Below are positions 36,735 to 45,442 of a DNA stretch of 64,000 nucleotides, piece after piece (position 1 is the first letter of the stretch; every line of letters begins with the position of its first letter). The stretch comes from CAZKUR01 sp964556005 (GTDB taxonomy: Bacteria > Bacteroidota > Ignavibacteria > Ignavibacteriales > Ignavibacteriaceae): NCBI GenBank assembly GCA_964556005.1, contig CAZKUR010000008.1:1-64000 (forward strand), in the 5' to 3' direction. The notes beneath the pieces are model-generated. The model had not been told where the DNA came from. It searched no databases and saw nothing but the letters and a program-made list of their open reading frames with translations. A program made the translations under genes and the position numbers.

Positions 36735-37357
36735 TGGGCAATCACGAAAATACAGCAGCAGTTCATACTCATAAAGATCCGGTGGGTGCTAGAATGGGTA
36801 TGTGGATATTTCTATTTACCGAATTGCTGTTATTCGGCGGTTTGTTTTTTGCCTATTCGGTTTACCGTTACCTGCACCATGAACAGTTTCACCAGGCTGC
36901 GATGCAGATGAATACATTTTTAGGAACTTTGAATACAATTATTCTTTTGACAAGCAGTATGACAATGGCCTTGTCTATTACAGCAATCCAGAGAGGTAAA
37001 AAAATACTCTCGATTATACTACAGCTTATTACAGTACTAATGGGTGCACAATTCCTCGTCAATAAGTATTTTGAATGGAGTGCTGAATTCGCACGTGGAA
37101 ATTATCCCGGTTCACCTACATTGATTGCAAAAGGTTCCGGCCAAACGCTGTATTACGGTTTGTATTATACCATGGTTGGATTGCATGGACTGCACGTTAT
37201 AGCTGGTATGACTGTAATTATTTTTATGCTTGTTTTTACAATTAGAGGTACAATCAATAAGAATGATTATACCAAGCTTGAGAATGCAGGCTTATACTGG
37301 CATTTGGTTGATATTATTTGGATTTTCTTATACCCATTGTTTTACTTAATAACATAA
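36734..37357 (+). CDS. ctaE: Cytochrome c oxidase subunit III
   Basis: A 207-residue membrane protein with five transmembrane helices and the subunit III signatures GMWIFLFTELLLFGGLF, TMVGLHGLHVIAGM and YWHLVDIIWIFLYPLFYL. The GTG start shares its first base with the subunit I stop (TAGTG), and GAGGAGG lies just upstream. It stabilises the catalytic subunit. The gene order places it directly after subunit I. Confidence 0.97.
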   Translation: MGNHENTAAVHTHKDPVGARMGMWIFLFTELLLFGGLFFAYSVYRYLHHEQFHQAAMQMNTFLGTLNTIILLTSSMTMALSITAIQRGKKILSIILQLITVLMGAQFLVNKYFEWSAEFARGNYPGSPTLIAKGSGQTLYYGLYYTMVGLHGLHVIAGMTVIIFMLVFTIRGTINKNDYTKLENAGLYWHLVDIIWIFLYPLFYLIT

Positions 37358-37368
37358 GGTTTTGGTAA

Positions 37369-37668
37369 ATGGAAAATGAACATTCGAATGTTGAGCATGC
37401 GGCCAATTACGGTATTTATATTTTAGTTTGGCTGGCTTTATTAGCACTAACGGCAACAACAGCGATTGTTGCAGGAATTAATTTTGGTGCTCTATCGATA
37501 GTCATCGCATTGGCGATTGCAGCTTCAAAATCTTATTTAGTCTTGACCATTTTTATGCATTTAAGAATTGAGAACAGAGTTTTCAAAATTTTTCTTTCGG
37601 TTGCTCTGCTCTTTTTTGTAATAGAGATCTTATTGATTTTTGCAGATTATTCCAATTACGTAAGGTAA
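37369..37668 (+). CDS. Cytochrome c oxidase subunit IV
   Basis: A 99-residue protein with three hydrophobic helices, matching prokaryotic cytochrome c oxidase subunit IV in size and layout. The central ASKSYLVLTIFMHLRIENRVFKI segment is a common feature of this family. It starts 11 bases after subunit III and ends five bases before subunit II. Confidence 0.9.
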   Translation: MENEHSNVEHAANYGIYILVWLALLALTATTAIVAGINFGALSIVIALAIAASKSYLVLTIFMHLRIENRVFKIFLSVALLFFVIEILLIFADYSNYVR

Positions 37669-37673
37669 CATAA

Positions 37674-38357
37674 ATGATTGCTGATGCATCAAATTTCGTT
37701 GGAATTGTAAATAACGCGTTTTTCATAATTGTTTCGATTTGTGTTTTCTTCCTTGTATTGATTACAACTTTGATGATTGTTTTTGTTGTTAAATACAGCC
37801 GGAAGAAAAATCCGAAAGCCAGGAATATTCACGGAAGTGTTCCGCTGGAAATTACATGGACTGTTATTCCTACTTTGATAGTGCTGGTTATGTTTTGGCT
37901 CGGATGGACAGGGTATATCCAGATGGCAACACCACCCAAAGATGTTATGACTGTAGATGTTTATGCCCAAATGTGGAAATGGAGCTTTAAGTATGCCAAC
38001 GGCAAAGAAGCCGATTCATTATATTTACCGGTCAACAAAGACGTACTCTTTAACCTTCATTCAAAAGATGTCGACCATTCCTTTTATGTCCCTGCATTTA
38101 AAATTAAAAAGGATGTAATTCCCAACCGTACTAACCAGGAATGGTTCCGGCCTGAAGAGTTAGGCGTATACGATATTTTTTGTGCTGAATACTGTGGATT
38201 AAGACATTCTTATATGTACAGTAAAGTGATTGTTATGCCTATGCATGATTTTCTTGCATGGGCTAATAAGGGAATGAATGTTACCGATTCGTTAGCTGTT
38301 TTAAAAAGCAATACAAAGATTGTTAAAACTCAACAACAATATCCCTTGAAATATTGA
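37674..38357 (+). CDS. ctaC: Cytochrome c oxidase subunit II (CuA, no haem domain)
   Basis: A 227-residue subunit with two N-terminal transmembrane helices and a periplasmic cupredoxin domain. The CuA ligands are in DVDHSFYVPAF and CAEYCGLRHSYM, with both cysteines, the histidines and the methionine present. There is no C-terminal cytochrome c domain, so this is not a fused caa3 subunit and needs a separate cytochrome donor. Its gene comes after subunit IV instead of before subunit I, which is less common. Confidence 0.96.
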   Translation: MIADASNFVGIVNNAFFIIVSICVFFLVLITTLMIVFVVKYSRKKNPKARNIHGSVPLEITWTVIPTLIVLVMFWLGWTGYIQMATPPKDVMTVDVYAQMWKWSFKYANGKEADSLYLPVNKDVLFNLHSKDVDHSFYVPAFKIKKDVIPNRTNQEWFRPEELGVYDIFCAEYCGLRHSYMYSKVIVMPMHDFLAWANKGMNVTDSLAVLKSNTKIVKTQQQYPLKY

Positions 38358-39223
38358 AAGAAAAAATCAAAATATTATTCGAGCTAACTAAGATTAAAAT
38401 AACTTCTTTTGTTACAGTCACAACTGCCTTCGGATACTTATGTGCTACCGATAATATTTCTTACAGAATAATTTCGCCAATTGTGGGTATTCTATTTATG
38501 GCATGCGGTTCTGCCGTAATAAATCATTACCAGGAAAGAAATACAGATGCATTAATGGAAAGAACCAAAAACCGTCCGATTCCATCCGGGAAAATTTCTC
38601 CGTTAAATGCATTGATGCTTGCCATCTTATTAATATTATCCGGCGCAATTATTTTATATACGGGTTCCGGGGTTCTTGCTTTGGGATTGGCTCTTTTAAA
38701 TTTGTTTTGGTATAATGGAATTTATACTCCTTTAAAAAAGAGAAATCCTCTTGCGATAATACCGGGTTCTTTAGTCGGTGCAATCCCGCCAGCAGTAGGA
38801 TGGGTAGCGGGAGGCGGTAGCATATTTGCACCGCAAATATTAATCATATCATTTTTCTTTTTCATATGGCAGATCCCGCATTTCTGGCTTCTGCTGCTTG
38901 TGCTCAATAAAGATTATGAACGAGCGGGCTTTCCAACCTTAACACAAATATTCAACCACAAGCAATTGGCCAGAATAACTTTTATATGGATTGTTGCAAC
39001 CGCCGTTACCTGCATTTTAATTCCTTTGTTTGGTGTCGTTAAAATTACATTTTTTAATTACGGCTTATTGACAGCGGGAATCTGGCTTACCTGGAAAGCA
39101 TTCAAATTACTCATGTCTTCAGAAGAAAAAATAAATTTTCGGTTTGCATTTATCGACATTAATGTGTTTGCATTAATAGTAATTGCCTTAGTTTCAATAG
39201 AAAGATTATTTCTATTATTATAA
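38354..39223 (+). CDS. ctaB: Protohaem IX farnesyltransferase (haem O synthase)
   Basis: A 289-residue UbiA-type membrane prenyltransferase that makes haem O for the oxidase. The allylic diphosphate motif is NHYQERNTDALMERTKNRPIPSGKI and the second motif region is YNGIYTPLKKRNPLAIIPGSLVGAIPPAVGW. About eight transmembrane helices are present. The start is TTG, overlapping the subunit II stop by four bases. A haem A synthase (ctaA) was not seen in the window. Confidence 0.95.
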   Translation: MKEKIKILFELTKIKITSFVTVTTAFGYLCATDNISYRIISPIVGILFMACGSAVINHYQERNTDALMERTKNRPIPSGKISPLNALMLAILLILSGAIILYTGSGVLALGLALLNLFWYNGIYTPLKKRNPLAIIPGSLVGAIPPAVGWVAGGGSIFAPQILIISFFFFIWQIPHFWLLLLVLNKDYERAGFPTLTQIFNHKQLARITFIWIVATAVTCILIPLFGVVKITFFNYGLLTAGIWLTWKAFKLLMSSEEKINFRFAFIDINVFALIVIALVSIERLFLLL

Positions 39224-39247
39224 TCAACTTTAATGGTGAAAATTTAA

Positions 39248-40600
39248 ATGGATTTTTTAAATAAATTAGTAATTCCACTGTCCGGAGAACATATTCAATT
39301 ATTGCATTATCTCCAGATGTTGATATTATTCTTATTTATCCCGTTTATAAGTATAGTATTCGGCGGAACATTACTTTCACTCATTTACCGTGTTAAAGGA
39401 GCAAACGAAAATAACTCCAATTATTTAAAGTTCTCAAAAGAAGTTATTGAAATTACAACAGTAAATAAAAGCCTCGGGATAATACTGGGAATTTTCCCGG
39501 TGCTTGCTTCCGTTTTGCTGATGGTTCAAATTCTTCACGGCTTCAGCCCGGATACAATCGGTTATCTTTCGGCTTCATTTATTATAATGATTCCCGCCCT
39601 CTTTTTAATTTATGCCTACAGGTATTCTTTAGCTTTAAATGAAATCTTTTCGGCAATAAAAGATGTTAAAATTGACGATTCGGATGTTTCGGAATCCGTA
39701 AAAAAATATAGAGACAATTCCTGGAAACTAAGCAGTAAAATGGGAATTGCCGGAATTATTCTGGTAATCATTTCAGTGTGGATTTTTATTGCAGGGTTAA
39801 ATCTTATAATATTTAACGATAGTTTTTCCGGCAGAAATTTTATATCTATTATGTTCGGCTGGCAGATAATTACAAGATTAATATATTTTATGTTTGCCGC
39901 ACTTGCTTTTACCGGAACAACAGTTTTCTTTGTTTACTTTTATTGGGAAGGCGGAAGGAAAGGACTTTCAGATCAATATTTAAATTTTATAAAAGTTAGT
40001 ATCACAAAGGTTACATTTATTGCTGCATTAGTCATCCCTGTTTTTCTTGTCGTAAATTTATTTGGTTTGCCGGGTAATGCTGTTTCCGGTAGTATTTTCT
40101 TTTTTACATTTTTAGCCTTGGCCGTTTTATTCTTAATATACCACTTCATTTATTCAATAATGCAAACTTCAAGCGCAAAGTACAGCGGATATTTGTTTTT
40201 ACTAATGCTAATTGTGTTGATGTGTATAATTGTTAAAGATCAGGTGGCAATGGACAATACTACCCAACTTCAAACAGAAATTTTGACTTCTAATTTTGAT
40301 ACCATGGTTGCAAAATTAAATGCAGCAGAACAGCCGAAAAAAATCAGCGGTAAAGAAATATTTCAAAATATCTGTTCGGCGTGTCATGCATTTGACCATA
40401 AAATTGTCGGTCCGCCTTACGAACAGACGCTTCCTAAGTATGAAGGTAAAATGGATCAGCTTGTTAAATTTATTTTAAATCCGGTACAGAACAATCCCGG
40501 CTATCCGATAATGCCTAATCCTGGGCTTAGGCCTGATCAGGCAAAAGCTGTTGCTGATTATATTATGGAAACCTATTTGAAAGAATATAAAGGGAAGTGA
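39248..40600 (+). CDS. Eight-helix membrane protein with C-terminal cytochrome c domain
   Basis: A 450-residue protein ending the oxidase cluster. Eight hydrophobic helices fill residues about 19-331. Histidines H15, H20, H97 and H299 lie in or near the helices and could bind haem b. The last 80 residues are a monohaem cytochrome c (CSACH, C376-H380; ligand methionine in YPIMPNPG). The first helices have a faint look of cytochrome bd subunit I, but that is only an impression. It may be a further link between the quinone pool or Act complex and the oxidase. No precise family could be named. Confidence 0.7.
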   Translation: MDFLNKLVIPLSGEHIQLLHYLQMLILFLFIPFISIVFGGTLLSLIYRVKGANENNSNYLKFSKEVIEITTVNKSLGIILGIFPVLASVLLMVQILHGFSPDTIGYLSASFIIMIPALFLIYAYRYSLALNEIFSAIKDVKIDDSDVSESVKKYRDNSWKLSSKMGIAGIILVIISVWIFIAGLNLIIFNDSFSGRNFISIMFGWQIITRLIYFMFAALAFTGTTVFFVYFYWEGGRKGLSDQYLNFIKVSITKVTFIAALVIPVFLVVNLFGLPGNAVSGSIFFFTFLALAVLFLIYHFIYSIMQTSSAKYSGYLFLLMLIVLMCIIVKDQVAMDNTTQLQTEILTSNFDTMVAKLNAAEQPKKISGKEIFQNICSACHAFDHKIVGPPYEQTLPKYEGKMDQLVKFILNPVQNNPGYPIMPNPGLRPDQAKAVADYIMETYLKEYKGK

Positions 40601-40614
40601 TTTTATCAAGATTA

Positions 40615-40877
40615 AAAGAAAGTGGGTGTCCAAAAAGTCCGTCAACCTCGTCAGGTCGACGAGACCTGACTGGTAATTTTGTCATCACGAGCGAAGTGAT
40701 CTCACTTTTTAATTAAAAACGAAAGATTGTCCGCCTATATTTGCGCCATATGGCATTATCTTCGTCGAGGTCTCGTCCGCCCTTTGGGCGAGAACTCGTC
40801 TTTGACAGGCAAAGCTGACTTCACTCGAAGACTCGTTCGCAATGACTTTTTCTTCTTTTTGGTCATCCACCTTTTTT
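40615..40877. mobile_element. MITE-like element with 23-bp terminal inverted repeats
   Basis: The ends 40615-40637 and 40855-40877 are inverted repeats matching at 19 of 23 positions. Inside lie further palindromes: GTCAGGTC/GACCTGAC (40650-40670), a GTCATCACGAGCGAAGTGAT unit at 40681 and CGCCC-TTT-GGGCG near 40779. An inverted GTCATTGCGAACGAG-like unit is near 40830. The element holds no gene. It lies between the converging cytochrome c and M24 peptidase genes, where it may also stop transcription from both sides. No clear target-site duplication was found. Confidence 0.6.
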
Positions 40878-40888
40878 AAAAGGGTAAT

Positions 40889-42082
40889 TTAAGCAAGTAT
40901 AGGAATTATAGAGGTTTGTACTTTTTTACCCGTTGGTATTACCTCACCTGAAGGTTTAATATATACATCTATCTCGCTTCGAACACCGAATTCTTTTAAA
41001 TAAATACCGGGTTCAATCGAGAAAGATGTTGAAGGCAGTAAAAGCCTTTCATCCTTGGTTTCGAAATCATCCATATGGGCACCGCTTCCGTGAACTTCAG
41101 TTGTAATTGAGTGGCCTGTCCGGTGAATAAAGTAATCCCCGTATCCTGCTTTAACTATTACGTTACGCGTTGCATCATCCACTTCAAAGCCACGCACTTC
41201 CTTTTTGTTTTTAAATCTTTCAACAACAAGATTTAACGCAGCATCCCGTGCTTCGGCAACAATATTAAATATTTTTGTGTATTTATCAGGGACTTTATCA
41301 CCGGTAAAACCAACCCAGGTAATATCTGCAAAAACTCCGGATGGTTTATTGACTTTTGCCCATAAATCAATTAATACAAAGTCATCTTTATTTATAGGCT
41401 TATTTATTTCTTTGGATGGAGCATAATGCGGATTTCCGCTGTTCTCATTAACACCGACTATCGGCGGAGAATCAGTAAAATAATTTCGCTTTGCAAATTC
41501 CGACATAATAAATTCCTGAACATCAAATTCATTTATCTTTTTGTTGTTTGATAAATTTTGCTTAATGAAATTGAATGAAGAATCTACTATATCGGTTAGC
41601 GCTGCAGCAACAGGTATGTTTTCTTTAAATTGTTCTTCACTCCAGGTAGCCGCGAACATGGAAATCAAATCTCCGCTGCTTTTAATTTCAACCCCGAAAG
41701 ATTTAATTTGTTCAATTGTACCGGCATCAACTTTTGAAACATATGGAATTGCGTTCATAGGGGAATATTCCATCACTATTGTTTTAGAACCTTTCAACGT
41801 ATTCTTCAAGTGCTCGGTTAATGAGGGATGACTCGAATAAACTAATTTTGTTCCCGGCAGATGATCGAGGTGCCATGCTTCGATACCGTTAACTATTTTT
41901 ATAGGATTCCCTTCTTTTGGTATGTAATAAAAAAATCTCCTTGTCAGATGAGCTTCGTTAGGGATTTTCAGTATCTCCGTTGCCAGATCGTTGCTTTTTC
42001 GAAAATCGTAAAACAACCATCCGTCGCAATTCATTTCTTTAATTATTTTTTGAATTTTTCCAAGATTAAATTCGCTCATCAT
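40889..42082 (-). CDS. M24 family Xaa-Pro peptidase
   Basis: A 397-residue metallopeptidase of the creatinase/aminopeptidase P fold. The five metal ligands are visible: two aspartates in VLIDLWAKV and GVFADITWV, the histidine in HRTGHSITTEVHG, and two glutamates in SIEPGIYL and VRSEIDVYI. An N-terminal creatinase-like domain (about 1-165) precedes the catalytic domain. Two adjacent ATGs are possible; the second (42079) is better spaced from GGAG. It is transcribed alone, towards the MITE-like element. It probably trims X-Pro peptides in the cytoplasm. Confidence 0.9.
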   Translation of the reverse strand: MMSEFNLGKIQKIIKEMNCDGWLFYDFRKSNDLATEILKIPNEAHLTRRFFYYIPKEGNPIKIVNGIEAWHLDHLPGTKLVYSSHPSLTEHLKNTLKGSKTIVMEYSPMNAIPYVSKVDAGTIEQIKSFGVEIKSSGDLISMFAATWSEEQFKENIPVAAALTDIVDSSFNFIKQNLSNNKKINEFDVQEFIMSEFAKRNYFTDSPPIVGVNENSGNPHYAPSKEINKPINKDDFVLIDLWAKVNKPSGVFADITWVGFTGDKVPDKYTKIFNIVAEARDAALNLVVERFKNKKEVRGFEVDDATRNVIVKAGYGDYFIHRTGHSITTEVHGSGAHMDDFETKDERLLLPSTSFSIEPGIYLKEFGVRSEIDVYIKPSGEVIPTGKKVQTSIIPILA

Positions 42083-42160
42083 ATTCTCCTTAAATTTAAA
42101 TTATTACAACAAAATTACTGAATATAAAAAATGAAATCTACCTTCCAATATTTTTTGGAG

Positions 42161-42193
42161 TAGTATTACGATTAATATCACCATTAGTATTAC
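42161..42193. repeat. Direct repeat TAGTATTAC x2
   Basis: TAGTATTAC occurs at 42161-42169 and 42185-42193, 24 bases apart, in the gap between the divergent M24 peptidase gene and the T9SS cargo gene. The two-helical-turn spacing would suit a regulator, but the sites may be chance in AT-rich DNA. Confidence 0.25.
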
Positions 42194-42350
42194 TTAACTT
42201 CATTTAATTTTTCCTCTTTGATATGTCCTGAATTTATTAAATAATAAGAATTTTTTAATATTCTGAAATAATTTTAGTTTGTTTCTTTTTATAACATTAA
42301 TTATCTTTTCATACAATTTACTTGTATTAAATTATTATTTAGGGAGTACA

Positions 42351-45263
42351 ATGAAAATAAAGAGTTTATACCTTTTTTTGTTGATTTCGATTCTTTCTTT
42401 CTCCTATGCTACGGCACAAGTGACATCGCAATCCGATACAGGTAGTGTAAATTCCGGTGCTATTCTTACAACAACCAATTTTTCTAAAGCGATTACTAAC
42501 CCAGGAATTACACGTCGAGTTATCAGAAATGAATTTGATTACAGCGAACCCCCAACTATGCCTAATATATCTTCTCCGCCTTACGGTTCTAATTACATTA
42601 ATGATAAAGGTGCGGCGATGAAGGTATTAGGTGGTACGGGGAGCGAACCTTTTATGTTCAAAGATTTTCCCGGCATTCCTATGGGTAATTCTATTCCGCC
42701 CGACCCAAATATGGCAGTAGGACCCAATTATGTTGTTGCTGAGGTTAACACTTCAATTAGCATCTGGGATAAAAACGGCAATTTATTAAAAGTTATGCCG
42801 GCCGATTCCTGGTTCGGACCTCTTTTACCAAATTCAGGAGCATTTGATCCTCAAATAGTCTATGATCATTATGATAATAGATGGATTATGGTTTGGGATA
42901 ATGAAAATGATGCGACACAAACTGCTTATCATATGATTGCGGTTTCCGATGATGATAATCCTTTGGGGACTTGGTATGCATGGGCTCTTCCTGCTAATAA
43001 AAATGGCAACAATAATTCCTTTACATGGGGGGATTATGAACATGTTGGTTATGATCAGCAGGCTGTTTATATTACATCAAATCAATTTGCATTCGGCGGA
43101 TACTTTCAATACACTAAAATCAGAGTTATCCCCAAATCCGTTTTGTATACTTCACTTGCCGGAAGACTAACTTATACGGATTTTTGGAATATTACATATC
43201 CCGGAAACTCTCAAAAAGTTTTTGGAATTCAGCCAACAGTTACTTATGGTAATAATTCCGATTATTTTCTTATAAACGCGCCTACAAGTAATTCAAGTAT
43301 AAATTATCTTTCATTATACAAAATATCAAATCCTGCAACTTCACCCGTTTTAACTGGCAGCACTGTAGCAGTAACTCCATATTATAATACACCAAATGCA
43401 AATCAGCTTGGCGGTGGTAGTATGTTAATTGAAGCCGGCGGAAGCAGGTTCTATGAAAGAGGATTTGTTAGAGGAGATACTTTATGGAATGTACATGCTG
43501 TACGGAATCCTACCAACTCAGCTTATTCAGCAGTTAGTTATTATAAGATTGATGTTTCAACGAGCACTGCTATCGATGATATTACATTTGGATTAGTCGG
43601 TTATTGGTATCTGTATCCTGCTTTGGCTGTTGATCCTGATGGTAATGTCGGTATAACTTACAGCCGCTCCGGTACCGATGAATATGTTGGTGCTTATTTT
43701 GCGGGACTAAAAAATGGTTCGGCCGACTTTAGCGGTAGTCAGTTGATAAGGGCAGGACAAGGAAATTATGTAGTAGATTTTGGAAGCGGTAGAAATAGGT
43801 GGGGTGATTATTTAGGTGCTGCATTAGATCCATCCAATCCGTATAATATTTGGTTTTTCACAGAATATGTATCTTCAACCAATACATGGAATACACATGT
43901 TAGTGCAACGAGGGTAATTCCTTTTTCGGACGCCTATGTTGTTCCAAAAGAAAAGACTCTGAATTTCGGAAATCTTGAAATAAATCATGCTGACACACTT
44001 TCGGTGATTATCTCAAATTATGGAACTCCACCTCTAAACATCACCAGCATCGCTGATTCATCGGGCCCATATCATTTTATTTCAAATATTACTTTCCCAT
44101 ATACTTTAAATACTTTCGATTCATCAACCTTAACATTTACCTTTAATCCTACTCAAGCCGATACTTTTGAAGTTGTTTATCCCATTGCTTTAAACGATAC
44201 CAGCTTTCATGGCATTACTCTTTGGGGAAATGCATTCCAGATTCATGAGGCTCAGAATAATTTATTATACGGTTCGACAGGAGTAGGAAATAATAATAAT
44301 TTCATTAAAATCGATAAAGGATCGGGAGCAGGACAAAATATCGGTCCATTATTTTACAGCAGCATTAAATCTATTACAGTAGATCCGGTATCGAAAATAA
44401 TTTATGGTATTTCTCCAACTGCCGGCGGAACCGATCTTGTAAGAATAAATGCTGAAGCAGGAGATTCATATTTATTATACACGCTTAATCTTACTAATAT
44501 GTCTGGAATTGCATTTGATACTACCGGTACTTTATACGCTGCTTCGAAAATCGGGAAAATTTATAAAATTAATTTAGATGGTTTTAGCGATACTTTGGTT
44601 GCTAATGCCGGCGCAGTAATTAATAACATTGCATTTAATCCTAAGACCAATGAACTTTGGGCTACTCCTTATTTATTTGCAGGAGCGAATGCAGATTTAA
44701 TATTCAAAATAAATTTGGCAAGCGATGATACTATTAGAGTCGGTCATACCGGATTATCAGTATCGACTAATGATATTGTTTTTGATGAACAAGGGAATTT
44801 ATTTGGAGTAACCGGTACAAATAGTCAACCGAATGATTTTATTAGTATCGATACTTCAACTGCAGCTGGAACTGTTATCGGCTCGACAAATATAAATGAT
44901 ATTACCAGTCTGACTTATCTTCCAAGTACGGTTAATGGAATTGTTAACAACACTCATAGCAATATCCCGGATAAATTCAGCTTAATGCAGAATTACCCGA
45001 ATCCTTTCAACCCTTCAACTACTATTGAATATAATCTGCCCGTTAATTCAGATGTTCAGGTAAATATATACAATATTCTAGGTGAACTGGTTAATCAATT
45101 AGTTAATAAAAATGAAACTGCTGGACATCATCAGTTAATCTGGAATTCGAACAATGGAAACGGAAAGAAAATCAGCAGTGGCATATATTTCTATGAACTA
45201 AAAGCTCAGGGCACAAATGGAAAATCATTTTCTCAGGTAAAGAAGATGATCCTGCTTAAATAG
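42351..45263 (+). CDS. Secreted T9SS cargo protein of unknown function
   Basis: A 970-residue protein starting at the ATG at 42351, which follows AGGGAG and opens the signal peptide MKIKSLYLFLLISILSFSYATAQ; an upstream in-frame start at 42279 is unlikely. The N-terminal half has a propeller-like beta domain without recognised catalytic residues. About residues 535-630 look like an Ig-like anchor domain (LNFGNLEINHADTLSVIISNYG), followed by YVTN-like repeats. The final 90 residues are a type A T9SS sorting domain (MQNYPNPFNPSTTIEYNLP ... GIYFYELKAQG), so PorU/PorV would process it. The role is unknown. Confidence 0.82.
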   Translation: MKIKSLYLFLLISILSFSYATAQVTSQSDTGSVNSGAILTTTNFSKAITNPGITRRVIRNEFDYSEPPTMPNISSPPYGSNYINDKGAAMKVLGGTGSEPFMFKDFPGIPMGNSIPPDPNMAVGPNYVVAEVNTSISIWDKNGNLLKVMPADSWFGPLLPNSGAFDPQIVYDHYDNRWIMVWDNENDATQTAYHMIAVSDDDNPLGTWYAWALPANKNGNNNSFTWGDYEHVGYDQQAVYITSNQFAFGGYFQYTKIRVIPKSVLYTSLAGRLTYTDFWNITYPGNSQKVFGIQPTVTYGNNSDYFLINAPTSNSSINYLSLYKISNPATSPVLTGSTVAVTPYYNTPNANQLGGGSMLIEAGGSRFYERGFVRGDTLWNVHAVRNPTNSAYSAVSYYKIDVSTSTAIDDITFGLVGYWYLYPALAVDPDGNVGITYSRSGTDEYVGAYFAGLKNGSADFSGSQLIRAGQGNYVVDFGSGRNRWGDYLGAALDPSNPYNIWFFTEYVSSTNTWNTHVSATRVIPFSDAYVVPKEKTLNFGNLEINHADTLSVIISNYGTPPLNITSIADSSGPYHFISNITFPYTLNTFDSSTLTFTFNPTQADTFEVVYPIALNDTSFHGITLWGNAFQIHEAQNNLLYGSTGVGNNNNFIKIDKGSGAGQNIGPLFYSSIKSITVDPVSKIIYGISPTAGGTDLVRINAEAGDSYLLYTLNLTNMSGIAFDTTGTLYAASKIGKIYKINLDGFSDTLVANAGAVINNIAFNPKTNELWATPYLFAGANADLIFKINLASDDTIRVGHTGLSVSTNDIVFDEQGNLFGVTGTNSQPNDFISIDTSTAAGTVIGSTNINDITSLTYLPSTVNGIVNNTHSNIPDKFSLMQNYPNPFNPSTTIEYNLPVNSDVQVNIYNILGELVNQLVNKNETAGHHQLIWNSNNGNGKKISSGIYFYELKAQGTNGKSFSQVKKMILLK

Positions 45264-45289
45264 AGTTAATTTTACTTATTATTAAACAA

Positions 45290-45318
45290 AGCCGGAATTT
45301 ATTTTCCGGCTTTTTTTT
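45290..45318 (+). terminator. Rho-independent terminator
   Basis: An eight-base stem AGCCGGAA/TTCCGGCT with a small AT loop is followed by a run of eight T. It lies about 27 bases after the stop of the T9SS cargo gene and is the cleanest terminator in this part of the window. Confidence 0.85.
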
Positions 45319-45442
45319 AAGTCCTTCATTGAAAATTCCAACTAAAAACCTTAAAAATGAAACTTTTAGGCTAAATATTCTTTCATTATATTTAATCTTT
45401 TAATTCTAAAACAATTGATTTTTATACACTTGCGGAGAGTGA

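Noticed and set aside
42279..42350. Earlier start for the T9SS cargo protein
   Set aside because: The ATG at 42351 has AGGGAG upstream and opens a clean signal peptide; the longer form adds a second hydrophobic stretch before it.
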